Below, piece by piece: positions 37,489 through 49,438 of a stretch of 64,000 nt of DNA. The notes under the pieces were generated by a model. The model was not told the origin of the DNA and searched no databases. It saw nothing but the letters and a program-made list of their open reading frames with translations. Source of the stretch: Marinobacter confluentis. GTDB lineage: Bacteria; Pseudomonadota; Gammaproteobacteria; Pseudomonadales; Oleiphilaceae. The stretch is from the NCBI RefSeq assembly GCF_004785685.1, contig NZ_SRPF01000003.1:434001-498000 (forward strand), in the 5' to 3' direction. Position 1 is the first letter of the stretch. Each line of letters starts with the position of its first letter. The position numbers and the translations under genes are program-made.

Positions 37489-38415
37489 ATGGTCGGCGCG
37501 AGCATTGTATTTGTAGCACTGGCGGCAGTTTTCTGGGGTCTTGCCGGTGGAATCGGCGGCATTCTGATGGAGCACGGCTGGGATGCCTCCATTGTGGCCT
37601 TCTACCGGGGCGCGGTCGGTCTGGCGTTCGTGCTGCTCTGGCTTCTGATTCGTCCGTCCAGAAGTGGCTTGTCAGATTCCCGGGTGTGGTTCTGGTCCTG
37701 CCTGGCAGGGCTTGGCGTGGCCGGCAACTTTGGGTTCTATTTCCTGAGTATCAGCCAGTCCAGCATTGCCGTGGCAGCGACCCTGATGTACTGCGCGCCG
37801 GTGTTTGTCTATCTGGTTTCCTTTGCGCTCGGATTTGAGCGGCCCACCACATTCAAGCTGATCGCGATTGCGCTGGTGATGCTTGGTATCGGGCTCTTGA
37901 CTCAAATCTACGATTTGAATGGGTCAGGCATCACATGGCTTGGCATTGTAGCTGGCCTGCTTTCCGGGCTGTCCTATGCGGTATTTATCTTCGGGTTCAA
38001 GTATGCGGCGCCCCGGGGAAGCCCTCAGTCGGTTCTGTCCATCGCGATGACTGTGCTGGCAGCTGTTCTGATTCTGTTCGCCAACGTTTCCGAGGTATTC
38101 CAGGTGCCCAGCTCTTCGGAGTGGTCGATGTTTGTCGGGCTGGGGTTGATTGGCGCCGGCTTGCCGTTTGTTCTGTATATCCGGGGGCTCAAGAATACCG
38201 CACCAGCCATTGCCTCGGTGGTGGCCATGGTGGAACCGGTGACGGCTTCGTTGTTCGGGGTGATTATCATGGGGGAAGAGCTTGCCGACCTTCAGATACT
38301 CGGCATCGGGTTAATACTGGTCACAGTAACGGCGCTGAGTGTTTATTCCAACGCAAAACATCCTGGCTATATCGTGTGGAAACCCTGGCGGATGTTGAAA
38401 GGGAAGCTTGCGTAA
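37489..38415 (+). CDS. EamA/DMT-superfamily transporter
   Basis: 308 residues, ten predicted helices in two EamA repeats (about 8-135 and 150-290). The first has FWGLAGGIGGILMEHGW and the second SGLSYAVFIFGFKYAA and GAGLPFVLYIRGLKNTAPA; SVVAMVEPVTASLFGVIIMGE is the usual late EamA signature. ATG 37489 lies nine bases after GGGAGG. The in-frame ATG at 37471 contains the ribosome site and is rejected. Members export amino acids or related metabolites; the substrate is unknown. It converges on gyrB. Confidence 0.87.
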   Translation: MVGASIVFVALAAVFWGLAGGIGGILMEHGWDASIVAFYRGAVGLAFVLLWLLIRPSRSGLSDSRVWFWSCLAGLGVAGNFGFYFLSISQSSIAVAATLMYCAPVFVYLVSFALGFERPTTFKLIAIALVMLGIGLLTQIYDLNGSGITWLGIVAGLLSGLSYAVFIFGFKYAAPRGSPQSVLSIAMTVLAAVLILFANVSEVFQVPSSSEWSMFVGLGLIGAGLPFVLYIRGLKNTAPAIASVVAMVEPVTASLFGVIIMGEELADLQILGIGLILVTVTALSVYSNAKHPGYIVWKPWRMLKGKLA

Positions 38416-38430
38416 CCGCAGTGATAAGAC

Positions 38431-38474
38431 CTTCCGGAGCCTGGCAGATGAGTTGGAACACCAGGCACCGGAAG
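38431..38474. terminator. Hairpin between convergent EamA gene and gyrB
   Basis: CTTCCGGAGCCTGG (38431-38444) and CCAGGCACCGGAAG (38461-38474) are inverted with one mismatch around a 16-base loop. No T-tract follows on either side, so it may act as an mRNA 3'-end stabiliser or a weak terminator. Confidence 0.45.
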
Positions 38475-38487
38475 AGAAGGTGGACGC

Positions 38488-40902
<2,415 letters not shown>

Positions 40903-40967
40903 TCAGAAACTCCTGAGGGTGATAGTCCCGTTTGATCCCGATGTCACTATCCGGAATCATCCGGGTT

Positions 40968-42110
40968 TTATTCTTCCGTCATTTTTCCATGTTCCACGTG
41001 GAACACTCTGTAGTCGGGCAACGGTTGTTGCCATAATTCTTCTGGCTTGGGCGGCTCGATTGAGGTCACGAAAACCTGGCATTTCAGCTCATCAAGCTTC
41101 TGCGCCAGCATGGCCCGGTGGCCAGTATCCAGCTCGGCATTGATATCATCGAGCAAAAAGGTCACCTGCTTTTGCAGGTCGGCCAAGACCATGCCCTGGG
41201 CAATCTTCATCAGTATCACCAGGGTCTTCTGCTGACCGCGGGAAAAAGTCTCAGCAACGGGTCTTCCCTGAAATTTAAGCCGGATATCTGCCCTGTTCGG
41301 GCCATAAAGTGTATGGCCCATTTTCAATTCCTGCTCACGATGTCCTTTCAGTACCTCAAGCAACGACTGGCTCTGATCCCATCCGGGATAAAAATCCAGT
41401 TTGAGGCCCTCTACCCAGGGTGCGGTGATTTCACCAACCAGTCGAAAGAAGGCATCTGAAAACAATTGGAAGGCCTGGGTTCTTGCCCGGGTAATACCGG
41501 CAGAAAGCTCCACATACTGGGCATCCCAGACCTTCATCAACGATTCGTCCAGTCTACCATTTCTGAGGATTTGATTCCGCTGCGATGTGACTCTCTGGCA
41601 TTGTTGCCACAAAGACGCGAAAGAAGGTTCCACGTGGAACACTGACCAGTCCAGAAACTGACGGCGCTTACCCGGACCACCAGCCACTATGTCAAAAACC
41701 CCCGGATCGATGACCGACACCGGCAGAAACCTGGCAAGCGCAGACATGTTCCTCACGGGTTCACCGTCTACCTTCAGCCGGGTTTCTTTTTCCGTGATAT
41801 TCCGTGAGATGCCAAGGCGATGCCGGACTTTGTCTGAGGATTCCGGATCAGCGCCCGACCAGGGTCGACTTTGCTCATGACCCCGATCAAGCCCGCCGAA
41901 AACCGTGAGCTTCTGTTCACCGTGGCTAACGACGGCCTGATGACGACTAACCCGAAAGGACCGGCCCAGGCCAAGGTAGCCAATAGCTTCAAGGATACTG
42001 GTTTTACCACTGCCATTTTCACCGAACAGAAGATTGATCGAAGGGGAAAAACTGACAGGGGCGCCCTGGAGATTCCGGAAATGTTCTGTCTGAAGTTTTA
42101 CAAGCGCCAT
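40968..42110 (-). CDS. recF: DNA replication and repair protein RecF
   Basis: 380 residues from ATG 42110. It is an ABC-type ATPase that, with RecOR, loads RecA at gaps. Walker A FGENGSGKTSILEA (about 29-42), GRSFR, signature-like ETFSRGQQKTLVILMKIAQG and Walker B VTFLLDDINAELD are clear. An upstream in-frame ATG (42146) directly abuts the T-run of a terminator and is rejected. Two copies of VFHVE, at about residues 158-162 and near the C-terminus, are encoded by perfect parS-type palindromes. recF is separated from dnaN by an ABC1 kinase gene. Confidence 0.96.
   Translation of the reverse strand: MALVKLQTEHFRNLQGAPVSFSPSINLLFGENGSGKTSILEAIGYLGLGRSFRVSRHQAVVSHGEQKLTVFGGLDRGHEQSRPWSGADPESSDKVRHRLGISRNITEKETRLKVDGEPVRNMSALARFLPVSVIDPGVFDIVAGGPGKRRQFLDWSVFHVEPSFASLWQQCQRVTSQRNQILRNGRLDESLMKVWDAQYVELSAGITRARTQAFQLFSDAFFRLVGEITAPWVEGLKLDFYPGWDQSQSLLEVLKGHREQELKMGHTLYGPNRADIRLKFQGRPVAETFSRGQQKTLVILMKIAQGMVLADLQKQVTFLLDDINAELDTGHRAMLAQKLDELKCQVFVTSIEPPKPEELWQQPLPDYRVFHVEHGKMTEE
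40990..41005. other. parS-type centromere site 1 (inside recF)
   Basis: TGTTCCACGTGGAACA, a perfect 16-base palindrome with the GTTCCACGTGGAAC core known for Pseudomonas parS, the ParB binding site. It lies near the recF 3' end, about 5.5 kb from oriC. A parA gene sits at the right end of the window. Confidence 0.88.
41627..41640. other. parS-type centromere site 2 (inside recF)
   Basis: A second exact GTTCCACGTGGAAC palindrome, 623 bases from the first between their outer flanks. The outermost base pair of the 16-mer is not conserved (G before, A after). It encodes VFHVE in the conserved RecF segment FLDWSVFHVEP. Confidence 0.87.
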
Positions 42111-42146
42111 AGGTCCCGGGAATCTCAACAATGCCAGAGCTGACAT

Positions 42147-42179
42147 AAAAAAGGCAGCGAGCCCTTCGGCGTCGCTGCC
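42147..42179 (-). terminator. Terminator between the ABC1 kinase gene and recF
   Basis: On the minus strand GGCAGCGA and TCGCTGCC (42179-42172 and 42160-42153) enclose a small GCC/GGC inner pair, followed by six T ending at 42147. It separates the kinase gene from recF. Confidence 0.85.
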
Positions 42180-42224
42180 CCAGTGTACAAAACCGCACTT
42201 TCAAACGCGATCACTCTGCCCGGT

Positions 42225-43496
42225 TCAGTGCAGCATGTTCAGTCGTTCATCCATGAACACATCCATCTCTGGTGCAAGAATATGAACGTAACGATCAAAG
42301 TAGAGGAACTGTTTCAGCAGGAGTGCAAACTCGCGGGGAAAATGCAGACCATGCCCTTCGCCGATACGGACCATATCCATGAGGATATTGTTCACGTCGT
42401 CATCCGCCTGTTCTGCATAATACGGAACATCGTCCGGTACCATCCGGTCCATCTGCTGGTAAAGATTTCTCAGGTCCGCCGCCAGATCGCTGACGCTCAC
42501 ACGCTGATGGGTTATACCAATCCGGATCATGGCATCTGCCATACCGTCAAAGTTGCCAACCATCACCGATGAGATGAAATCACTCACCGCCTGCCAGGTG
42601 TCCGGTCGTATCCGGCCAACAATACCAAAATCAATAAAGCCAACCCGTCCGTCTTTCAATACCATCAGGTTTCCGGCATGGACGTCTGCATGGAAAAATT
42701 CACACTGGGTCAGGCTGGAAAACCAGGTATTCATGGCCGTAATCAAGGTGCGTTCCGGATCACGGGCATAGCCCCGAATGCTTTCAAGATCAGTCAGCGG
42801 AACCCCATGGAACCGCTCCATCGTCAGAATTCGCCGTGTGCTGGCCACCTCGTAAACCTTGGGAACGGTAGCGTCTTCATTATGGGTGTTGTGCAGGAAT
42901 TCCCGGAATACCCTCAGGTTGTTCGCTTCCTTGATGAAATCACACTCTTCCATCATGGTCCGCTGGATCTCCTCAACGATACCGGACATGGATGTCCAGG
43001 ACAGTTTCGGAGCCAGGGTTTCCAGAACCTTTGCGGACAAGTACAGGAAATTGAGATCGGTCAGCAGAATGTTTTCTACCCCCGGCTTCTGCACCTTGAT
43101 CACGACTTCTTCCCCGGTCACCAGTTTTGCCGGGTGTACCTGGGCAATAGATGCTGATGCAAGAGGTACCGGATCAATCTCAGAGAAGACCTCTTCCAGC
43201 GGCCGGCCCAATTCATCGCGAATAATCTTGCGAATCACGCTGTAAGGCAGACTGGGGGTACGATCCAGACAGTGCTGGAACTCTTCCACGTAGGCCTTGG
43301 GGAAAAAAGTCGGTGAACTGGCGATGAACTGACCCAGCTTTATGTAGGTTGCCCCCAGTGATTCAAACGTCTGCCGAAGCAACTTTGGCGCCGGCGGCCG
43401 TTCACCACGAACCCAGTTGATTCCAGTGCGTCCGAGCACCGACACGGTCTGCCCGATCCGAAAGGCGCCTTTAAGACTGTTGGTCACCGTTCCCAT
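42225..43496 (-). CDS. ABC1/UbiB-family atypical kinase
   Basis: 423 residues from ATG 43496, seven bases after AAGGAA; ATG 43535 is upstream of that site. Family motifs: KLGQFIASSP (the KxGQ motif replacing the Gly-rich loop, about 62-71), LASASIAQVHPAKL, VVIKVQKPG (ATP Lys), ECDFIKEANN, FHADVHAGN (catalytic Asp), GFIDFGIVGR (DFG). ABC1 proteins support ubiquinone biosynthesis (UbiB) or lipid homeostasis. Unlike E. coli UbiB, no C-terminal double membrane helix is seen, so I do not call it ubiB. It stands between dnaN and recF, an unusual location. Confidence 0.88.
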   Translation of the reverse strand: MGTVTNSLKGAFRIGQTVSVLGRTGINWVRGERPPAPKLLRQTFESLGATYIKLGQFIASSPTFFPKAYVEEFQHCLDRTPSLPYSVIRKIIRDELGRPLEEVFSEIDPVPLASASIAQVHPAKLVTGEEVVIKVQKPGVENILLTDLNFLYLSAKVLETLAPKLSWTSMSGIVEEIQRTMMEECDFIKEANNLRVFREFLHNTHNEDATVPKVYEVASTRRILTMERFHGVPLTDLESIRGYARDPERTLITAMNTWFSSLTQCEFFHADVHAGNLMVLKDGRVGFIDFGIVGRIRPDTWQAVSDFISSVMVGNFDGMADAMIRIGITHQRVSVSDLAADLRNLYQQMDRMVPDDVPYYAEQADDDVNNILMDMVRIGEGHGLHFPREFALLLKQFLYFDRYVHILAPEMDVFMDERLNMLH

Positions 43497-43580
43497 AATC
43501 GTTTTCCTTGAATTCCTGATCGACAAAAATGTCATCCGTTAGCAACAAGCCCCACAATCCCTGAAGCGCTCTTACTGAAA

Positions 43581-44684
43581 CTAGAGCCGCATCGGCATCA
43601 CAACATACAGACAGCGATTGTCCTTTTCCGACTCAATCAGTGCACTGCTGTTGGGATTGGCCAGGGTAATTTTCACCTGATCGTCTTCCAGGGCGTTCAT
43701 CACATCCACCAGGTAGCCCACGTTAAAACCGATCTGGAGGGATTCACCCTGATACTCAACCGGCAGCGCATCTTCAGCCTGTTCCTGATCCGGGTTGTTG
43801 GCAAACACACCCAGCTCGTTCGGCGCCAGATTCAGCCGAACACCACGGATGTTCTCATGAGACAGAATACCCGCGCGCTGAAGGGTATTTTTCAGCGTCG
43901 CCCGGTCTGCCAGTACGACCTTGTCGCCCCCCCGGGGAATGACCCGGTTGTAGTCCGGGAACTTGCCTTCAATCAGTTTCGAGGTAAAGGTATAGGCGCC
44001 CACCGTTGCACGCAGGTGGTTATCGCCTATCACCAGTGTCACCGGAGTTTCCACGTCATCCAGCAGGCGCGCCAGTTCAAGGACACCCTTACGTGGGACA
44101 ATCACCTGTCTTGGCTCCGGGCAACCTGTGGCGAGGTTTACATGGGCCATGGCCAGCCGATGGCCGTCTGTGGCAACCGTCCGGACGTGATCCTTGTCGA
44201 CCTCCAATAACAGACCGTTGAGGTAGTACCGAACATCCTGCTGAGCCATGGCGAAAGCTGTGGCATCCAGCATCCGGCTCAGCTCTTTCTGTGGTAGCTC
44301 GAGGCGGAAACTTTCCTCCTCGTCCTCTACATTGGGAAAGTGCTCAGCGGGCAGGGTAGACAGCGTAAAGTGGCTGGCACCACAACGCAGATGCAGCCGG
44401 TCGCCCTCCAGCGCCAGTTCAATCGGCGCCTCCTCACCCAGGGCACGGCAAATGTCAGACAGCTTGCGGGCCGGAACGGTAATCCGACCGGGCTGGTCAA
44501 CGTGCACCGGGCTTACCCGGCCCACCAGCTCCACTTCCATATTGGTGCCCGTGAGGGTCAGAGTATTGTCCTCCGCCACCAGCAACACATTGGACAGCAC
44601 CGGCATGGTCTGTTTTCGTTCAACCACCCCCGCAATGGATTGCAGCGGTGTAAGCAGGGATTCACGACTGATCGTCAGTTTCAT
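43581..44684 (-). CDS. dnaN: DNA polymerase III beta sliding clamp
   Basis: 367 residues from ATG 44684, giving the family start MKLTISRESLLTPLQ. The ATG four codons earlier has no better ribosome site. Three clamp domains of about 120 residues; the conserved stretches MPVLSNVLL, KLSDICRAL, FPDYNRVIP and the C-terminal end YVVMPMRL are visible. It forms the dimeric ring that tethers polymerases to DNA. It is 60 bases downstream of dnaA. Confidence 0.98.
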   Translation of the reverse strand: MKLTISRESLLTPLQSIAGVVERKQTMPVLSNVLLVAEDNTLTLTGTNMEVELVGRVSPVHVDQPGRITVPARKLSDICRALGEEAPIELALEGDRLHLRCGASHFTLSTLPAEHFPNVEDEEESFRLELPQKELSRMLDATAFAMAQQDVRYYLNGLLLEVDKDHVRTVATDGHRLAMAHVNLATGCPEPRQVIVPRKGVLELARLLDDVETPVTLVIGDNHLRATVGAYTFTSKLIEGKFPDYNRVIPRGGDKVVLADRATLKNTLQRAGILSHENIRGVRLNLAPNELGVFANNPDQEQAEDALPVEYQGESLQIGFNVGYLVDVMNALEDDQVKITLANPNSSALIESEKDNRCLYVVMPMRL

Positions 44685-44744
44685 GGCACTCAGCATTCTT
44701 TTATTGGACGGTGAATGTGTATCAGCTAACCGGAAACCCGGATG

Positions 44745-46202
44745 TCAGGTTGTCAGTAGCCGCATAAAGTTCTGATAATCCTCCCGGATACCCGGGTCTG
44801 TTTCCTGGAGTTCAATAATCTTTTTACAGGCGTGTAGTACCGTTGTGTGGTCCCGCCCGCCAAACGCGTCACCGATTTCCGGCAGACTGTGGTTAGTCAG
44901 TTCCTTTGCCAGCGACATGGCAACCTGTCGCGGGCGGGTCACAGTTCTGGTACGACGTTTGGAAAGCAGGTCCGCAACCTTGATCTTGTAATATTCCGCG
45001 ACGGTTCGCTGTATGTTGTCGATACTGACCTGCTTTTCATGCAGCGCCAACAGGTCTTTCAGGCTTTCCCGGATAAACGGCGGCGTAATTTCCGATCCCG
45101 TGAAGTGAGCATTCGCTATCACCAGGCGAAGCGCCCCTTCAAGCTCCCTCACATTTGAACGGATCTTCTGGGCAATAAAAAACGCCGCTTCGCTGCTCAG
45201 CTTCACGTTCACCTGCTCGGCTTTTTTCATCAGGATCGCCACCCGGGTTTCCAGTTCCGGCGGCTCGACCATCACCGTCAGACCCCAACCAAAGCGGGAC
45301 TTCAACCGCTCTTCCATGTCTACGATTTCTTTGGGAAACCGATCGCAGGTTACGATCACCTGCTGACCGCCTTCGAGCAACGCATTGAAGGTATGAAAAA
45401 ACTCTTCCTGCGAACGCTCCTTGCGGGCGAAGAACTGGATGTCGTCGATCAACAGGGCATCCACCGAGCGATAGTAACGCTTGAACTCATTAATGGCATT
45501 CAACTGCAGCGCCTTGACCATATCGGCAACAAATCGCTCTGACCGGAGGTAAGCCACTTTCGCCCTGGGGTTCCGACGGACAATCTCGTTACCGATGGCA
45601 TGCATCAGGTGGGTTTTACCCAGACCAACCCCGCCGTAAAGAAATAACGGGTTATAGGCCCCACCGGGATTCTCGGCCACCTGCATGGACGCGGCCCGGG
45701 CCAGCTGGTTGGATTTACCCTCGACAAAGGTATCGAAGGTGAAGCCTTCGTTCAGAAAGCTCTGATGTTTGATGTCGCCTTCCACCTGCACCGATGGTCG
45801 TGCGCTGCCGTTGCGGCTATGGCTCCTTGCAACTGTCGCCGATGCCGTCTCTGCGATGCCTCTTTCTTCTTCCGTCACCGAATTGTTGGCGGTCTCATTT
45901 TCCGCCGATCTGCCATTGAGCGCCGTTTCAGAGCGCATTACTAATTCTGACCCTTTGGGCGCAGACCCAACTTTCATACCAACCCTGGGTGCCTGACCCC
46001 CTTCAAGGTCTTTCAGAACTTCCTCGATGCGCCGAAGATACTTTTCATTCACCCAGTCCATGACAAAGCGATTGGGCGCAAACAGCATAAGCTGCCCCTC
46101 GCGGTGATCGGACTGTAATGGCCTTAGCCAGGTATTGAACTGCTGGGCGGGGAACTCATCCCGAAGCACTTCCAGACACTGATGCCAGAGTTTATTCGGC
46201 AC
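44745..46202 (-). CDS. dnaA: Chromosomal replication initiator DnaA
   Basis: 485 residues from GTG 46202, with GGAGG ten bases upstream; GTG is a common dnaA start. Domain I (W-x-x-C-L-x-x-L, about 6-13), a variable acidic/Ser-rich linker (about 90-150), AAA+ domain III with [17 protein letters not shown] (Walker A, about 188), [13 protein letters not shown] (Walker B), and the helix-turn-helix domain IV with [15 protein letters not shown]. It binds DnaA boxes and opens oriC, and is expected to repress its own promoter in the adjacent box cluster. Confidence 0.98.
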   Translation of the reverse strand: MPNKLWHQCLEVLRDEFPAQQFNTWLRPLQSDHREGQLMLFAPNRFVMDWVNEKYLRRIEEVLKDLEGGQAPRVGMKVGSAPKGSELVMRSETALNGRSAENETANNSVTEEERGIAETASATVARSHSRNGSARPSVQVEGDIKHQSFLNEGFTFDTFVEGKSNQLARAASMQVAENPGGAYNPLFLYGGVGLGKTHLMHAIGNEIVRRNPRAKVAYLRSERFVADMVKALQLNAINEFKRYYRSVDALLIDDIQFFARKERSQEEFFHTFNALLEGGQQVIVTCDRFPKEIVDMEERLKSRFGWGLTVMVEPPELETRVAILMKKAEQVNVKLSSEAAFFIAQKIRSNVRELEGALRLVIANAHFTGSEITPPFIRESLKDLLALHEKQVSIDNIQRTVAEYYKIKVADLLSKRRTRTVTRPRQVAMSLAKELTNHSLPEIGDAFGGRDHTTVLHACKKIIELQETDPGIREDYQNFMRLLTT

Positions 46203-46795
46203 GACAGTTTTGCCTCCAATGCCTAAAAATCGTGACCGAGAATTCTAACCTGCAGCCCCCGGGAGTGAAAGAGCAAAACAGTATTAATAAACAGCCTGTG
46301 GAAATCTTTAATTTTATTTTTCAATATTTTACTGACTTACCTACAGGCTTGTGTACAGAAAATTCCAGAAAAAAACTTATACACAACTGCCTGTGCGTGG
46401 AACGGGCTAAGCCCTGTGTAGAACCTTGCAAACTTCCGTGGATAAAAAACCTCCCGGTTAGATATTCGGGTTATACACAATCGGTGCGGGTCTGGTCCAC
46501 AGCCCTCAGGAGCACTTACCAACAGGGTTCAGACAGACGCAACTGGTCGTAATTTCGGGTTATTTTCAAGCTGTCCACAGAAAACCGCCCCTGTAATAAC
46601 AGTAGTAGTAATCTTTTAAGGAATTAAAAAAAACCTAATGATGTAATTACTCGGACAGACCACCAGCCCTCAATCAGCGAAGTGTATTAATCATTGAATT
46701 CCCTTCCTGCATTGCATAGAATGCCGCTCCTGTTTTGGTTGTTCATTTTCCAGCCAAACCATGACATTTTTAACCCGTATTGTGAGATCGACATC
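46203..46795. other. oriC: Chromosomal origin of replication (oriC) between dnaA and rpmH
   Basis: 593 non-coding bases between divergent dnaA and rpmH, the Pseudomonas-type oriC location. Two exact DnaA boxes TTATACACA occur on the plus strand at 46377-46385 and 46471-46479. One-mismatch boxes on the other strand are at 46415-46423 and 46437-46445. Weaker ones lie at 46350-46358 and 46571-46579 (CTGTCCACA). Two very A+T-rich stretches flank them: about 46278-46335 and 46606-46650, candidates for the unwinding element. An ORF across this region is spurious. Confidence 0.9.
46694..46722 (+). promoter_or_regulatory. Promoter of rpmH
   Basis: TTGAAT (46694-46699), 17-base spacer, TAGAAT (46717-46722), giving a leader of about 65 bases before rpmH. 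Confidence 0.7.
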
Positions 46796-46930
46796 ATGAA
46801 AAGAACGTTTCAACCGAGCGTACTGAAGCGTAAGCGTGTTCACGGTTTCCGTGCCCGCATGGCAACTGCAAACGGCCGTAAAGTAATTTCGCGCCGTCGT
46901 GCCAAAGGCCGTGCCCGTCTGTCCGCGTAA
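46796..46930 (+). CDS. rpmH: 50S ribosomal protein L34
   Basis: 44 residues, highly basic: [18 protein letters not shown] then [20 protein letters not shown]. This is the complete L34. The open frame extends 34 codons upstream, but that part would lie across the promoter. It heads the rpmH-rnpA-yidD-yidC-mnmE series reading away from oriC, with 15 bases to rnpA. Confidence 0.98.
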   Translation: MKRTFQPSVLKRKRVHGFRARMATANGRKVISRRRAKGRARLSA

Positions 46931-46945
46931 CGCACTGTTTGCCTG

Positions 46946-47353
46946 ATGAAGGCTTTGAGCTTTCCCAAATCGTCGCGGTTACTGACACCGAGGGATTACG
47001 CCAGAGTCTTCGATGACGTCCAGATCAGGGTTCCCCACAGGAATTTCCTGATTCTGGCAACGTCGAACTCCCAGGGCCGAGCCAGAATTGGCCTGGTGTT
47101 TTCAAAAAAAAATCTAAAACATGCTGTTCAACGGAACCGAGTAAAACGTCGGGTTCGAGAAACCTTCAGGTTACGAACTGACTTCCCTGCCCTCGACATA
47201 GTCGTTCTGGGACGCCGGGGCTTAGCGGACATCGAAAATTCCGTGTTGAATGAATTACTGGACGATCTCTGGTCCCGACTGATCAGAAAGCATCGCGGTT
47301 ATGTTTCCCAGGCAACAACACACCGACCGGAAGTCGTCAAAGGAAGGGGTTAA
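46946..47353 (+). CDS. rnpA: Ribonuclease P protein component
   Basis: 135 residues. It is the protein cofactor of RNase P, which matures tRNA 5' ends. The family features are [17 protein letters not shown] near the start, and the RNR motif in [17 protein letters not shown] (about 59-75), followed by [12 protein letters not shown]. Its stop overlaps the yidD start by one base (TAATG). Confidence 0.96.
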   Translation: MKALSFPKSSRLLTPRDYARVFDDVQIRVPHRNFLILATSNSQGRARIGLVFSKKNLKHAVQRNRVKRRVRETFRLRTDFPALDIVVLGRRGLADIENSVLNELLDDLWSRLIRKHRGYVSQATTHRPEVVKGRG

Positions 47354-47643
47354 TGCGCAAACTCTTGCTCCTGCCCATCCGATTTTACCAGTATGCCATC
47401 AGTCCGATGATGGCCAGCCATTGCCGCCACTACCCTACCTGTTCGCAATATGCCGTAGAGGCGATCAGCCATCACGGTGCGCGGAAAGGTCTCTTTCTAA
47501 CAATAAAACGGCTTCTGAGGTGTCATCCCTGGGCCGAAGGCGGTTATGATCCCGTACCGGGCACTGACGATCGCGCATTAACACCTGACCATTGCTGCGA
47601 GCCGGCTGGCCAAACCCATATTCCCAACCAGACAAAACGCTAA
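47353..47643 (+). CDS. yidD: Membrane protein insertion efficiency factor YidD
   Basis: 96 residues. The family motif set is complete: [26 protein letters not shown] and [14 protein letters not shown]. It supports YidC-dependent membrane insertion at the inner face of the membrane through an amphipathic N-terminal helix. It overlaps rnpA and is four bases from yidC. The C-terminal tail is non-conserved. Confidence 0.95.
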   Translation: MRKLLLLPIRFYQYAISPMMASHCRHYPTCSQYAVEAISHHGARKGLFLTIKRLLRCHPWAEGGYDPVPGTDDRALTPDHCCEPAGQTHIPNQTKR

Positions 47644-47647
47644 GTGT

Positions 47648-49363
47648 ATGGATATTCAACGCATTGTAATTTATGCCGGTCTTGCCATTGTCAGTTACTT
47701 GATGATCCTTGCCTGGAACGAAGACTATAACCAGCCTCAACAGACCGAGATGGCCCAGCAGCAGGAAACCATTTCCAGTTCCGGCGATACGGATAATCTG
47801 ACCCTGCCGGAATCCTCTTCCCAGGCGGGCGGAAACGGATCTGCCTCTGAAGAGTTTTCCACCCCCGAGGATGGCACCCGCATCCAGTCCAGCGCTGACA
47901 CTGAGGTGACAACCAGCGATCAGCTTATTACCGTTCGAACCGATGTCTATCAGCTGACCATTGACCGAGTTGGCGGCAACCTGATTGAGACCTCTCTGCT
48001 CCAGTATGACCGTTCTCTGGACAGCGAAGAGTCGCTGCGAGTGCTGACCAATACCAGCCAACGCACCTACATCATGGAAAGCGGACTGATCGGCCGGGAT
48101 GGTGTCGATAGCCGTAGTAATCAACAGCGAGCCGTTTACCAGGCCTCTGCCAGTGAGTACGTCCTTGAAGAAGGTGAGGACTCACTAACCGTCAATCTGG
48201 AGCTCACCACGGAAGCCGGTGTGAAGATTACCAAACAGTACGTTTTCGCCCGGGATAGCTATGAAATTGATGTCCGTTATCTGATCGATAACCAGTCGTC
48301 CGAGCCCTGGCAGGCGAACATGACCGGAAAGATTGTCCGTGATCAGGCGCCTGATCCAACCGCACAGAACAGCCTGGGTATCCGAGCTTTTCTGGGCATG
48401 GTCATCAGCTCCTCCGACGACCCCTACGAGAAATACGATTTTGACGACCTTCAGGAAGAGCCGGTCAACCGTTCCGTCACCAATGGCTGGATTGCCTTCC
48501 TGCAACATTACTTCCTGTCTGCCTGGGTTCCAGAACAGAACCAGGCCGCGCAGTTCCAGAGTACCCGCCGCGGCAATCTGCATGTGATGGGTTTTGTCTA
48601 TCCCGCTACTTCGGTGGCCCCGGGCGAAACCGGCGAAGTGTCTGCCCGCGCCTATGTTGGTCCCAAGATTATCGAGCGGCTGGAAAACGTCGCCCCTAAT
48701 CTGGACCGGACGGTCGATTTCGGGTTCCTGTTTTTCATCGCCCTGCCACTGTTCATTGTACTGGACTGGTTCTATGGACTGGTTGGCAACTGGGGTGTGG
48801 CCATCATCCTGTTGACAGTTCTGGTCAAGGCCGTCTTCTTCAAGCTGTCGGCCACCAGCTACCGTTCGATGGCCAGAATGCGGGCAGTAGCGCCGCAGTT
48901 GACCCGGTTAAAAGAGTTATACGGTGATGACCGTCAGCGTATGTCCCAGGAAATGATGGCGCTGTACAAGAAGGAGAAGATCAACCCGCTTGGGGGCTGT
49001 TTGCCGATACTGGTGCAGATGCCGGTGTTCATTTCCCTTTACTGGGTACTGTTCGAAAGCGTGCAGCTGCGCCATGCGCCGTTCATGCTTTGGATCAATG
49101 ACCTGTCAGTGATGGATCCCTACTTCATTCTGCCGCTGTTGATGGGCGCCAGTATGATGTTGCAGATGAGCCTGAACCCGACACCACCAGATCCCATGCA
49201 GGCCAAGATCATGAAGATGATGCCGATCGTCTTCACGGTGTTCTTCCTCTGGTTCCCGGCCGGTCTGGTTCTTTACTGGCTGACCAACAACATCCTGTCC
49301 ATTGCCCAGCAGTGGTACATTACCCGTAAGATTGAACGGGAAATGGCCGCCAAGAAGAGCTAA
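47648..49363 (+). CDS. yidC: Membrane protein insertase YidC
   Basis: 571 residues. An N-terminal signal anchor (IVIYAGLAIVSYLMILAWNE) is followed by a Ser/Thr/Glu-rich linker (about 25-85), the periplasmic beta-supersandwich domain, and the conserved five-helix core from about residue 350 (FIALPLFIVLDWFYGLVGNW, then KLSATSYRSMARMR). The hydrophilic-groove Arg lies in this last segment, and LGGCLPILVQMPVFISLYW and PAGLVLYWLTNNILSIAQQW follow. Length suits gammaproteobacteria (E. coli 548). Confidence 0.97.
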   Translation: MDIQRIVIYAGLAIVSYLMILAWNEDYNQPQQTEMAQQQETISSSGDTDNLTLPESSSQAGGNGSASEEFSTPEDGTRIQSSADTEVTTSDQLITVRTDVYQLTIDRVGGNLIETSLLQYDRSLDSEESLRVLTNTSQRTYIMESGLIGRDGVDSRSNQQRAVYQASASEYVLEEGEDSLTVNLELTTEAGVKITKQYVFARDSYEIDVRYLIDNQSSEPWQANMTGKIVRDQAPDPTAQNSLGIRAFLGMVISSSDDPYEKYDFDDLQEEPVNRSVTNGWIAFLQHYFLSAWVPEQNQAAQFQSTRRGNLHVMGFVYPATSVAPGETGEVSARAYVGPKIIERLENVAPNLDRTVDFGFLFFIALPLFIVLDWFYGLVGNWGVAIILLTVLVKAVFFKLSATSYRSMARMRAVAPQLTRLKELYGDDRQRMSQEMMALYKKEKINPLGGCLPILVQMPVFISLYWVLFESVQLRHAPFMLWINDLSVMDPYFILPLLMGASMMLQMSLNPTPPDPMQAKIMKMMPIVFTVFFLWFPAGLVLYWLTNNILSIAQQWYITRKIEREMAAKKS

Positions 49364-49438
49364 CGTACCACCCTGGCTCCAACCCAGTTTCAGAGGCTCC
49401 TTATTCAGGGGCCTCTGCTGTTTCAGGAATAGACGTCC

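Noticed and set aside
46232..46552. 106-codon frame within oriC
   Set aside because: Spans DnaA boxes and has no protein-like pattern.
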